NCBI RefSeq assembly: GCF_002343915.1
Contig: NZ_NETK01000001.1
Location: 4,784,001-4,848,000, forward strand
Length of the DNA: 64,000 bases
Origin: Nannocystis exedens
GTDB lineage: Bacteria > Myxococcota_A > Polyangia > Nannocystales > Nannocystaceae
Direction: 5' to 3'
Under the pieces are notes generated by a model. The model was given only the letters and a program-made list of their open reading frames with translations. It made no database searches and had not been told where the DNA came from. A program made the position numbers and the translations under genes. Shown here one piece after another: positions 46,438 to 54,518 of the stretch. Every line of letters begins with the position of its first letter. Position 1 is the stretch's first letter.

Positions 46438-47697
46438 TCAGGGACTTCCCGTCGGCGCCGTGGGCTCTGAAACGCCGGACGGTTGTCCGTGTGGGAGTTC
46501 GCGGCAGAACACGCCGCGGTCCCAGATCGTGTTCGAAGAGGCGGCGCAAACGACACCGCGGCGCCAATCGACGGCCAGGCTCCGCACCTGGACGCGCTCC
46601 AGACCCAGCGCCGTCCACGTCGCGCCGCCGTCGTCGCTGCCCCAAACACCCTGTCCCCACGACCCGGCGATCACCCGTGCCCCGTCGTCAGGGTCGGGCA
46701 CCATCACCCGCAAGTCCGGCGCCGGCGGCGTCCTCGGCTCGAACGACCGGCCAGGTGGTGCGACATAGAGATCGCTCGACCACACGCCGCTGTGCCACGC
46801 GTAACGCCACCCACCGCCGACGGCCGGGTAGAACCACCCGTCGCCGCGCTCGGGCGGCGTGCGGTCGACCCACTCCCCGCCGCCGTCGCGCGACCACCAC
46901 GATCCCCCGAGCACGACGGCGGAGCCGCCGCCGAGCGCGACCTGCTCCACCCGGCCGGCTATCTGTTCTTTCGACCATGTCCCTTTCGCCAGGTCGAGCC
47001 GGTGCAGCGCGCCGTCGACGGTCACGAGCAGCTCGCCGCCGCCGACGGTCAGCGACTTCAACTCCCCGGCCGGCCGGCCGATCGACCGCCACTGCCCGCT
47101 GACCGGGTCGCGCCGGTCGAGCCGCGCCACGCCGACCGGCGCCGTCCACAGCGCTCCGTCGGGCGCGGCGTGAAATTCCCAGGCGCGCCCGCCGGGCGGC
47201 TCACCGAGGTCGCGCCAGTCGTCGTCGGTCCAGGCCAGAACGCGGCCACCGCCGCTCTGCACGACGAACCCGTCGACCTGCGAGAAGACGAGCAGTGGGT
47301 CCGACCAGTCGGCGCTGCCCGCCAGCGGAGCCCACGCCGGATCGATCGGCCGCGACCACTCGACCACGCCCCAACCACCGACGAGCACGTGCGAGGCGAC
47401 CGCCAGCCCCACCGCCGCCCGTCGCACCCACGCCGGCGCCCACGCGAGCATGTCCGCGAGCCTGCCGAGGTCGAACCCCACCCCGAGCGCCGCCAACAAC
47501 ACCGCCATCGCGGGGATCCCCCGCAACGCCCACCATGGCGCGATGAACAGGAACGCGCCGGCGAACGCGAGCTCGACGTACGACCAGCAGACGTACACGC
47601 CCCGGGCCGCGCGCACGAGGATGCCTTGCACGCTCACGGCCCGAGGATGCCACAGCGAACCCATCGGCAGCACGGGGCGAAATTCCCCCTCGTGCAT
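46438..47697 (-). CDS. Membrane-anchored beta-propeller-like protein
   Basis: From ATG 47697 (MHEGEFRPVLPMG) the 419-residue protein starts with three or four hydrophobic segments (YVELAFAGAFLFIAPWWAL, IPAMAVLLAALGVGFDL, AAVGLAVASHVLVGGWGV) and continues as a Trp-rich beta-repeat domain: WTDDDWRDLGEPPGG, WWSRDGGGEWVDRTPP, GSWGQGVWGSDDGGATWTAL. The WSxDGGxxW pattern is that of BNR/sortilin-type propellers. Other in-frame starts (47664, or far upstream to 48015) cannot be excluded. A CATG14 pair at 46962-46993 encodes HRLDLAKGTWSKEQ. Confidence 0.65.
   Translation of the reverse strand: MHEGEFRPVLPMGSLWHPRAVSVQGILVRAARGVYVCWSYVELAFAGAFLFIAPWWALRGIPAMAVLLAALGVGFDLGRLADMLAWAPAWVRRAAVGLAVASHVLVGGWGVVEWSRPIDPAWAPLAGSADWSDPLLVFSQVDGFVVQSGGGRVLAWTDDDWRDLGEPPGGRAWEFHAAPDGALWTAPVGVARLDRRDPVSGQWRSIGRPAGELKSLTVGGGELLVTVDGALHRLDLAKGTWSKEQIAGRVEQVALGGGSAVVLGGSWWSRDGGGEWVDRTPPERGDGWFYPAVGGGWRYAWHSGVWSSDLYVAPPGRSFEPRTPPAPDLRVMVPDPDDGARVIAGSWGQGVWGSDDGGATWTALGLERVQVRSLAVDWRRGVVCAASSNTIWDRGVFCRELPHGQPSGVSEPTAPTGSP
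46962..46993. repeat. CATG14 pair inside the beta-propeller gene
   Basis: TCTGTTC-TTTC-GACCATG is chained to CATGTCC-CTTT-CGCCAGG; half-sites at 46962, 46976 and 46990. The second unit closely resembles the first unit in pgl (9570). Confidence 0.6.
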
Positions 47698-48288
47698 CGA
47701 GGTCGTCCCTCGCGTCGCCGGCCGCAGCCCCGTACGGATGACCGCCAGCGCCAGGGGCCACACGACCCGGCGTAGCCGCTCGCGGACCCGCCGACGCCGT
47801 CCGCGGCCTCGAGGATCGACGCGCCGTTCGTCGCCGTCCCGACCGAGTGCGAGATCGGCAGGAACCTCGCTCGCACCTCGACACCCGTCGAAGCCGCCGA
47901 TGCTCACCAGCAAACGGCCGAGCTCTCCGAGTCGCGCGGCGGCCATGCTCGAGCCCGAGCTCGTCGGGAGTCGCAGGCCGACTCGCTGCGACCCGAGCTC
48001 CCGCTCGCGACGCATCGTTCACCGCCTCTCTGCGAGCCGTCACCGACCAGGCTCGAGCTCGACTGCGCCGGAGGTCGCTGTCCGCTCACCGCGAGCCCCG
48101 TCCTCGCCAGCACGCTTGCTTGGCTCGTGAGCCGCACGGTCCGGTCCGCGCGAGGTCCGATGTCGCGAGTGAATACCGACGCCAGGGTATCGGCAGCGCG
48201 GACGTCTCTCGCGAGCCTCGTCGCGCGACGCGTTGTCTTCCGAAGCGCGTCCGGTCCGCGGGAGGTCTCGGGTCGTTAGCGTGAGACC
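47698..48288. other. Intergenic region without a recognised gene
   Basis: About 590 bp between divergent genes. Several overlapping open frames are Arg/Ser-rich and alternate on both strands; none has a family signature. It may include the true 5' end of the minus-strand gene ending at 46438, whose frame stays open to 48015. Confidence 0.45.
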
Positions 48289-49077
48289 ATGTTCGAACAC
48301 TACCTGCATCAGCACGTCCCGGACCGTCGCCGTCGTCTGCGCTTGGTGGTGGCGGCTCACCTCGCCGGGCTGTTCACGGTCGGAGCGCTCGGCTTCACCT
48401 GGCTCATGGGCAAGCTACAGATCGCTCAGGTCGCGCCGCCGAACGCCAACTTCGTGCTCGTGCAGATGTCGCTCGACACCCCGCTGCCGCCGCCTCCGCT
48501 GCCGCCCGCGCCGGCGCGCACCGAACCGGAGGACAAGGAGGTCCCGGAGGAGCCGAAGCCGGACGACGAGCCGCCCGAGGACTTCACCGAGCTGCTCCCG
48601 CCCCCGAAGCCGCGGCCCGGCCCGGTGGGCAACGGCGCGCCGACGGCCACCGGCACCGCGCCGATCGGCGTGCCCGGCGTCGCCACGGGGATCCCCGGCG
48701 TCCATCGCTTGCCGCCAGGCTTCTCCACGCCGACGCTGGCCGCCCCGCGCCAGCCGAAGAGCGAGCAACGCGCCCCGGTGCCGCTCGCGGTCGTGCGCGC
48801 GCAGGCCGTCTACACCCCGAACCCCGACCAGGACCGGCTCGCGGCCACCCGCGCCGGCATGTTCGACAAGCGGCCAGGCGAGAACGAGACGTCGTTCTGC
48901 GTCGACGCGACCGGCCGCACCACGGAGATCCGCACGGTCAAGGCGTTCCCCGGCGACCCGGCCGTCGACGAGGTGATCCGCTCGACCATCAAGACCTGGC
49001 GGTTCCGCCCGTTCATGGTCGAAGGCAAGGCGGTCAAGACCTGCACCTCCCAGGTGTTCCGCATCACCTTCAAGTGA
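48289..49077 (+). CDS. TonB-like energy-transducing protein
   Basis: The 262-residue protein has a basic cytosolic start, one membrane helix (LVVAAHLAGLFTVGALGFTWL, about 20-40), a Pro-rich periplasmic arm (PLPPPPLPPAP, EEPKPDDEPPEDFTELLPPP), and a C-terminal domain with FCVDATGRTTEIRTVKAFPG, VDEVIRSTIKTWRFRPFMVEG and KTCTSQVFRITFK. The last part matches the TonB C-terminal fold. Such proteins couple ExbBD proton flux to outer-membrane transport, though myxobacteria carry many TonB-like paralogs with other roles. No ExbB/D is adjacent. Confidence 0.82.
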   Translation: MFEHYLHQHVPDRRRRLRLVVAAHLAGLFTVGALGFTWLMGKLQIAQVAPPNANFVLVQMSLDTPLPPPPLPPAPARTEPEDKEVPEEPKPDDEPPEDFTELLPPPKPRPGPVGNGAPTATGTAPIGVPGVATGIPGVHRLPPGFSTPTLAAPRQPKSEQRAPVPLAVVRAQAVYTPNPDQDRLAATRAGMFDKRPGENETSFCVDATGRTTEIRTVKAFPGDPAVDEVIRSTIKTWRFRPFMVEGKAVKTCTSQVFRITFK

Positions 49078-49091
49078 AAATATACAGAAGA

Positions 49092-49151
49092 CATGTTTTG
49101 AAGAGCATGTTCTGGAGAACATGCTCTTTCGCGCATGCCCCTCAGGGCAGG
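49092..49151. repeat. CATG14 array, five half-sites in exact 14-bp register
   Basis: CATG begins at 49092, 49106, 49120 and 49134, then CAGG at 49148. Units are CATGTTT-TGAA-GAGCATG, CATGTTC-TGGA-GAACATG (perfect), CATGCTC-TTTC-GCGCATG and CATGCCC-CTCA-GGGCAGG. It begins 14 bp after the tonB-like stop and ends on the last codons of the convergent gene. Confidence 0.85.
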
Positions 49152-50275
49152 CCGATCGGGGCGCCGGCGATCCCGACCGGGAGGCGGTAGAGGTCGCCGG
49201 GGTTGCCCGAGAGGTACAGGCTCTCGGGGTCCCAGCCGACGCCCCAGCCGAACTGGGCGTTGGCGACGTTGCTGGCGAACTCGGCCAGCAGCTCGGGCTG
49301 GCCGACGAGCTGGGCCTCGGCGTCGAGGAGCCCGCGGAACAGCCGGCTGTCGCCCTGGTCGACCGCGTAGATGTTGCCGCACTGATCGAGCGCCAGGCCG
49401 TCGAGCCGGGCGCCCGGGACCGTGAGGACCTCGCTCGGCTCGCCGACGGGCTCGCCGAGGTCGTCGACCTCGAGCTTGAGCACCCGACCGGCGCCGTAGT
49501 TGGTGAAGAACAGCAGGTTGCGCGCCTCGTCGAGCACCACCCCGTTGGCGCTCGACGCCATCGGCCCCTCGTAGACGGTGCTCTTGTTGAACTGCGCGTC
49601 GAAGCGGACCACCCGGCTGCCGCCGAACTCGGTGAGCCACACCCGGCCCGCGGGGTCGACGTAGAGGCCGTTGGGGCTCTGCAGGCCGCCGGCGAGGTCG
49701 CCGACCATGCCGTCGGTGGTGATCCCCTGCAGGTCGCCCGACTGCGGCAGCGCGACCAGCAGCTCGCCCGTGGTGGCGAAGCGGGTGCCGTAGACCTGCG
49801 GGAAGCCGCCCGCGAGGTCCGTCTCCAGCATCTCGGCGGTGACGATCACCACGGTGTCGCCGCGCTTGAGCGCGAGCCCGCCCTTGCCGTCGAAGCCGAG
49901 GTCTTCGCTGCCGTCATAGCCCTCGCCGATCAGCTCGGGCGTGAACGGCCCGGGCTCGATCGTCATGCAGTCGAGGTCGTCGCCGGTGGTCCCGTCGGTG
50001 GTCGTCGACGTCTCCGGGTCGGTGGTCGACGTCGACGTCGTCGCCTCGGTGGTGGTGAGCGACGTCGTCGGCGGGTCGCCGGTGGTGGTCTGCTCCGAGG
50101 TGCCGGTGGTCGGCCCGGTCGTCGACGTCGTGTCGGTCGTCGAGGTCGCGTCCGTGGTGGTCGCGTCGCTCGTCGACGTCGTGTCGGCGGTGGTCTGGCT
50201 GCCGTCGTCCCCGCAGGCGGGGACGAGCGGCGCGGAGGTCAGGAGGATCGCAAGGGTAGATGCGCGCGAGGCCAT
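49142..50275 (-). CDS. Lipoprotein with Ser/Thr linker and SMP-30-like beta propeller
   Basis: From ATG 50275 (MASRASTLAILLTSAPLVPACGDD) the 377-residue product has a lipobox at Cys21, a 70-residue linker almost entirely of Thr, Ser and Asp, then a six-bladed-propeller-like domain: LQSPNGLYVDPAGRVWLTEFG, SSANGVVLDEARNLLFFTNY, RLDGLALDQCGNIYAVDQG. These NGLxxD and GRVWLTE motifs are found in SMP-30/gluconolactonase and strictosidine-synthase-like proteins. Enzyme activity is uncertain. Outer-surface location is likely. Its 3' end overlaps a CATG14 array. Confidence 0.78.
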   Translation of the reverse strand: MASRASTLAILLTSAPLVPACGDDGSQTTADTTSTSDATTTDATSTTDTTSTTGPTTGTSEQTTTGDPPTTSLTTTEATTSTSTTDPETSTTTDGTTGDDLDCMTIEPGPFTPELIGEGYDGSEDLGFDGKGGLALKRGDTVVIVTAEMLETDLAGGFPQVYGTRFATTGELLVALPQSGDLQGITTDGMVGDLAGGLQSPNGLYVDPAGRVWLTEFGGSRVVRFDAQFNKSTVYEGPMASSANGVVLDEARNLLFFTNYGAGRVLKLEVDDLGEPVGEPSEVLTVPGARLDGLALDQCGNIYAVDQGDSRLFRGLLDAEAQLVGQPELLAEFASNVANAQFGWGVGWDPESLYLSGNPGDLYRLPVGIAGAPIGLP

Positions 50276-50285
50276 GGCCCGCACG

Positions 50286-52001
50286 CTATCGCGTCGTGAC
50301 CAGGCTCGCCAGGCTGCGACCGTCGACCTGCGCCGGCGGGGTGATGCCGAGGAACTCGGCCAGCGTCGGCGCGACGTCGACGGTGCCGACCGGCTCCGCG
50401 AGCGTCTTCGCCACCACCTGCGCGCCGAAGAACAGCACCGGCACGTGCGTGTCGTAGCGGTACGGCGACCCGTGGCTGGTGCCCTTCGGGAAGGTCGCCG
50501 CCAGCGTCCACTCCTTGAAGCGCATCAGCACGTCGGGGCTGCGCGCGGGGAAGAACGATCGGCGGTAGCGCTCGAGGAACTCCGACGCGCCGGTGTCGGG
50601 GGCGGCGCCCGACAGCACGTCGGCGGTGAGCACCTCGGCGACGAAGTCGAGCTTCGCCAGCTCCTTGCCGACGGCCGCGCGCAGCAGGTCGGGCCTCACG
50701 CCCTTGGCCTCCGCCGCGGCGACGTCGAGCCACACCCCCGTCTCGCCGATGTCGAGCAAGATCTCCGGCGGCAGGTTCAGCGCCTGGGTGGCGGCGCCGA
50801 CCTGGCGGGTGACCTGCGCCTTGTAGTCGGCCATGGTGACGCGGCGCGCGTCCTTCTGCTGGCCCGACTGCGCCAGGAGCTCGGGGATCGGGATCGCGCC
50901 GTGGTCGGCGGTGAGGGCGAGGACGTAGTTGCCGGCGCCGACCTGGGCGTCGAGCTCGCGCAGGAACACGTCGAGGTAGCCGTCGAGGCGCATGTAGTAG
51001 TCCTGGGCCTCGTGGCTCATCGGCCCGTAGCGGTGGCCGACGTAGTCGGCGCTCGAGCAGCTGACGAGCAGGATGTCGGGGTCGGCGTCGGCGCCGAGCT
51101 GCTCCTCTTTCAGCATGCGCTGGGCGAACGCGAGCGTCAGCTCGTCGCCGAACGGGGTCCACTGCAGCTCCTTGAGGAAGCTGTCGCGGGCCTGCGGGGT
51201 GCCGTCGTCGAAGCCGTGCGGCAGCTCGGTGTGGACGCCGTCGGCCTCGAACTCGACCTTGTCGGCGCCCGAGCGCGCGTACGTCGCCGCGTCGCGCAGC
51301 CGCTGCCAGCCCTCGGCGAAGCGGCGGAACACGCGGGTCTCGCTGTTGAAGTCGACCACCCACGCCGGCAGCGACTCGCCGTACCAGCTCGACGACACGT
51401 AGCCGGCCGCGGCGGCGTCGAACCAGTAGGCGCGGTCGGGGTGCTGCCCGCCCATCATCACGCTCGCGCGGTCCTTGAAGGCGACCGAGAACACTCTGGC
51501 CTTCGGGACCTGCTCCTTGAGCCAGTCGCCGATCGCCGGGCGCATCAGCTGCTCGGGGGAGCGGCCGTCGGGCGAGCCCGCGCGCGGGCCGGAGGTGACG
51601 ATGCGGGCGTCCTTGTCGTCGGCGGCGTAGGCCTTCTTGCGCGCGTCGCGGTCGTACCACTCGTTCTCGATGACGCCGTGGCGGCTCGGGTGGGTCGCGG
51701 TCGACGCGCTGGCGTGGCCGGGGGCGGTGAACGTCAGCGCGTGCTGGACGTGGGCCTCCTCGAACAGCGCGCCTTGTTGGCGCAAGCGGGCCAGGCCGCC
51801 GGTATAGAGGTCGGCGTAGCGCGACAGGTAGTCGGCGCGCATCTGGTCGATGACCAGCAGGACGACCAGGCGCGGTCGGGCGGCGGCCTCGGGGACCTCG
51901 GGCGCGTGGACCGTCGACTGGCCGCCGGACTCGCGCGTGCATGCCGCGAGCAGGCCGAGGGCGAGGGTCCACGAGAGCGCCGAATGTTTCGCTGCGCACA
52001 T
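50286..52001 (-). CDS. Alkaline phosphatase / phosphodiesterase family lipoprotein
   Basis: The 571-residue protein has a signal peptide and lipobox (LALGLLAACTRE). The catalytic core shows the metal-binding LVVLLVIDQMRADYLSRYAD, the nucleophile region HALTFTAPGHASASTATHPS with a Thr near residue 91, SCSSADYVGHRYGPMSHEAQDYY, and YVLALTADHGAIPIPELL with the Asp-His pair. The Thr nucleophile and overall order resemble PafA-type alkaline phosphatases that hydrolyse phosphate monoesters outside the cell. It is probably exported and attached to a membrane. It lies 10 bp downstream of no gene on its strand and is followed 10 nt later by the propeller lipoprotein, so the two are probably one transcript. 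Confidence 0.88.
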   Translation of the reverse strand: MCAAKHSALSWTLALGLLAACTRESGGQSTVHAPEVPEAAARPRLVVLLVIDQMRADYLSRYADLYTGGLARLRQQGALFEEAHVQHALTFTAPGHASASTATHPSRHGVIENEWYDRDARKKAYAADDKDARIVTSGPRAGSPDGRSPEQLMRPAIGDWLKEQVPKARVFSVAFKDRASVMMGGQHPDRAYWFDAAAAGYVSSSWYGESLPAWVVDFNSETRVFRRFAEGWQRLRDAATYARSGADKVEFEADGVHTELPHGFDDGTPQARDSFLKELQWTPFGDELTLAFAQRMLKEEQLGADADPDILLVSCSSADYVGHRYGPMSHEAQDYYMRLDGYLDVFLRELDAQVGAGNYVLALTADHGAIPIPELLAQSGQQKDARRVTMADYKAQVTRQVGAATQALNLPPEILLDIGETGVWLDVAAAEAKGVRPDLLRAAVGKELAKLDFVAEVLTADVLSGAAPDTGASEFLERYRRSFFPARSPDVLMRFKEWTLAATFPKGTSHGSPYRYDTHVPVLFFGAQVVAKTLAEPVGTVDVAPTLAEFLGITPPAQVDGRSLASLVTTR

Positions 52002-52094
52002 GCGGCGGCAGATTTACGCCCGTTCGCCGCCAGGGTCCAGGTGTGAGGCAGGCACTGATTGACAGCCCCAGGTCGCCCTTTCACACTCCGCGCC

Positions 52095-52757
52095 ATGCAC
52101 GTCCGCCACGCGATCCTCGCCTCGCTCCTCGGATGCACCGTCCTCGCCTGTCAGGGCGGCGCCGCTGCCCCCGCCGCCCAGCCCGCTGCCGAGCCGGCGA
52201 AGGTCGCCGAACCCGCGAAGGCCGAAGCGCCCGCGAAGCCCGACGAGAAGGTCGCCGCCGCCGAGAAGCACGAGGGCGAAGAGGGCTGCATCTACGCCGA
52301 CGCCCACAAGAAGGAAGGCGACGAGGCCGATTGCCCGCACGGCGGCGCCGAGGGCACCCCGAACTCCGGCGAGCCCGGCCACTTCGGCGCGGCGTTCGCC
52401 CTGAAGGAGACGAGGCCCCTCGGCCCGATCCTCGCCGCCGGCAAGGACGCCCTGCCCAAGGACGCCGTCCAGGTCAGCGGCACCGTCGACAGCGTGTGCC
52501 AGAAGAAGGGCTGCTGGATGGTCGTGAAGGACGGCGACCAGCAGGCCCGGATCCTGATGAAGGACCACGGTTTCACCGTGCCGATGGACACCAAGGGCAA
52601 GCCCGTGGTCGTCGAGGGCACCCTCGAGGCCCGCACCTTCACCGAGGCCCAGGTCAAGCACCTCGAGAAGGACGCCGGCAAGGACCCGGCCTCCGCCTCC
52701 GGCGAGCGCACCGAGTACGTGCTCACCGCCTCGGGCGTGAAGATCCAGAACAGCTGA
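52095..52757 (+). CDS. DUF4920-type lipoprotein
   Basis: From ATG 52095 (MHVRHAILASLLGCTVLACQGG) the product has 220 residues with a lipobox, an Ala/Pro/Lys/Glu linker, a Cys/His segment (GCIYADAHKKEGDEADCPHGG), and a C-terminal domain of DUF4920 type: VSGTVDSVCQKKGCWMVVKDG, RILMKDHGFTVPMD, VVVEGTLEARTFTEAQVKH. The CxxxxGCW motif is the family's hallmark. The domain resembles an OB-like fold; its ligand is unknown. An ATG at 52059 would add 12 residues and is less likely. Confidence 0.82.
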   Translation: MHVRHAILASLLGCTVLACQGGAAAPAAQPAAEPAKVAEPAKAEAPAKPDEKVAAAEKHEGEEGCIYADAHKKEGDEADCPHGGAEGTPNSGEPGHFGAAFALKETRPLGPILAAGKDALPKDAVQVSGTVDSVCQKKGCWMVVKDGDQQARILMKDHGFTVPMDTKGKPVVVEGTLEARTFTEAQVKHLEKDAGKDPASASGERTEYVLTASGVKIQNS

Positions 52758-52763
52758 GCGGCG

Positions 52764-52827
52764 CCTGTCCCTCGAGGACAGGTTGCGAGGCCCATGCCCG
52801 AAGGGCCATGTCCGCGAGGACATGGCC
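52764..52827. repeat. CATG14 array, five half-sites
   Basis: Half-sites CCTG 52764, CAGG 52779, CATG 52793, 52807 and 52821. The first gap is 15 bp, the rest exactly 14. The units CCTGTCC-CTCGA-GGACAGG and CATGTCC-GCGA-GGACATG are perfect palindromes. It starts 7 bp after the DUF4920 gene stop, upstream of the convergent gene ending at 53001. Confidence 0.85.
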
Positions 52828-53000
52828 CTTCGTCGCGACCGGCGCCTGCCTCGCGCCCGGCTCCGGCACACCGGCGAGAAGGGGGTGCGGCCAGCGGGCT
52901 GAAGCAGGGCGAGGAAGGGCGAGACGCTCCGGGGCGCCGACGAGCCGCGGAGGCCGAGGCCAGCGGGGCGAAGGACGGGGAGCGGGGAGGCGGCGGCGCT

Positions 53001-54401
53001 CTAGCCCGACGGCGAGCCGGCGTTGCTGAGGGCGAAGCCGGTCATGTCGCTGTAGGTGTAGGGGGCGGTCAGGCCGGTGAAGGTGTCGACCGTCTTCATG
53101 ACCGGGTGGACGCGGTAGGCGTAGGGCTCGGACAGCGTCACGCCCCAGACGTAGCCGTAGAAGTCGATGCTGATGCCGTGGACGTAGCTGGGGACGGGCA
53201 GGACGTCCTTTTGGACCAGCGTCTCGGTGTCGACGGCGATGATGTTGTTGGCGCCGCCGGACATGTAGAGGGTGCCGGCGCCGTCCTCCATGCAGCCGCC
53301 GCCGCCGGGGACCTGCACGGTCTGCCACGTCTCGGTCATCGGGTCGAAGCGGGCCGCGCCGCTGCCGCTGCAGGTCCACACGTAGCCCTTCGAGTCGACG
53401 GTCATGCCGTAGCCCGACATCGCCATCGGCCACAGCTTGTACTGCAGGCTGAGCCGGTCGATGAACACGAGCTGGCCGACGCCGAGCTGCGAGCCCCAGA
53501 AGTTGCCGTCGCCGTCGACCGCGGCGCCGTAGATGCCGTAGTAGTCGGGGTTCACGCCGACCACGTTGACGGTCGCCTCGATCGCGCCGGTGTCGCCGTT
53601 GACGAGCAGGACGTCGAGCTGGTTGTCGGCGTTGACGAAGTCGTCGTTGTTGCCGGAGGTCCAGATCTTCTGGTTCTCCCACTGGCACGTCGCCTTGTTA
53701 AAATTGCCCTGCGTCCACGCGACCGGCCGCTGGCTGATGTAGCTCATCGGCGTGTACCAGGCGACGCACTCCTCGACGCCCCACGGCAGGTAGTTGCCGT
53801 CGACGGCCGTCTGGATCCCCGGCATCCCGTTGGTGTCGGCGCAGCGCTCGGCCTGCGCGTACACCTTCGTCAACCCGCCGTTGCGGTTGGCGATCACGAC
53901 GTCGCCCGAGAGGTTGACCGAGGTGCGCGACGGGTTGCCCGCCGAGTCGGGGCGCACGATGTAGCGGCCCTCCTCGACCAGGTTCACCGTGTTGATCTTG
54001 CTCATCGTCCCCTGGCCGCTGTTGGCGATCCAGATGTACGAAAAGTCAGGTTCGCCGCCGCCGCCGCCGCCGCTGCAGGCCATGCCGCCGTCGGGCGTGA
54101 CGCCGAGGTCGAACTTGGGCCCGCCGTCGCTGCTCATCGAGGTCCCGGTGACACCCTCGGTCGGATCGGTGGGACTCTGGGTGGTCGCGTTGCTGTCGCT
54201 CCCGGTGCCCATGGTGGGCGTCTCGCTGGTCGGCCCCGCGGTCTCCGAGGCGGTGCCCGGCTCGGTCGCGGTGATCGTCGACGTCGGGCTCGAGGTCGGC
54301 GGCGTCAACGTGGCCGTCGCCCCCCCGTCGTCGCGCCCACCGTTGTCCCCGCAGGCGAACACCACGGAGGCGGCGATTAAGGACTTAAGCTCGTTTCTCA
54401 T
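53001..54401 (-). CDS. Lipoprotein with Ser/Thr linker and Vgb-like beta propeller
   Basis: ATG 54401 (MRNELKSLIAASVVFACGDNGG) gives a signal peptide and lipobox; ATG 54422 would add seven residues. The 466-residue product has a Thr/Ser/Pro linker of about 75 residues, a Gly run (ACSGGGGGGEPD), then a beta-propeller of the virginiamycin-B-lyase type: FSYIWIANSGQGTMSKINTV, GDVVIANRNGGLTKVYA, YGMTVDSKGYVWTCSGSG, and VHGISIDFYGYVWGVTLS. The repeated G(Y/N)VW strands are clear. Whether it is a lyase or a binding protein is unknown. Probably anchored to the outer membrane. Confidence 0.8.
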   Translation of the reverse strand: MRNELKSLIAASVVFACGDNGGRDDGGATATLTPPTSSPTSTITATEPGTASETAGPTSETPTMGTGSDSNATTQSPTDPTEGVTGTSMSSDGGPKFDLGVTPDGGMACSGGGGGGEPDFSYIWIANSGQGTMSKINTVNLVEEGRYIVRPDSAGNPSRTSVNLSGDVVIANRNGGLTKVYAQAERCADTNGMPGIQTAVDGNYLPWGVEECVAWYTPMSYISQRPVAWTQGNFNKATCQWENQKIWTSGNNDDFVNADNQLDVLLVNGDTGAIEATVNVVGVNPDYYGIYGAAVDGDGNFWGSQLGVGQLVFIDRLSLQYKLWPMAMSGYGMTVDSKGYVWTCSGSGAARFDPMTETWQTVQVPGGGGCMEDGAGTLYMSGGANNIIAVDTETLVQKDVLPVPSYVHGISIDFYGYVWGVTLSEPYAYRVHPVMKTVDTFTGLTAPYTYSDMTGFALSNAGSPSG

Positions 54402-54518
54402 GAGAACTCCCCGATGCCGCACGCTAGCACAGCGAGGGGAAATTCTCGTCAGCGGAAGCGGAGATCCCCTCTTGCTGCGGAGGGGCAGCTCCGGGACTCG
54501 CCGAGCGCGGAAACTCGC

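Noticed and set aside
47847-48284. Plus-strand open frame before the TonB-like gene
   Set aside because: Its translation is Arg/Ser/Ala-rich without any family feature, and the other strand has equally long open frames; not supported as a gene.
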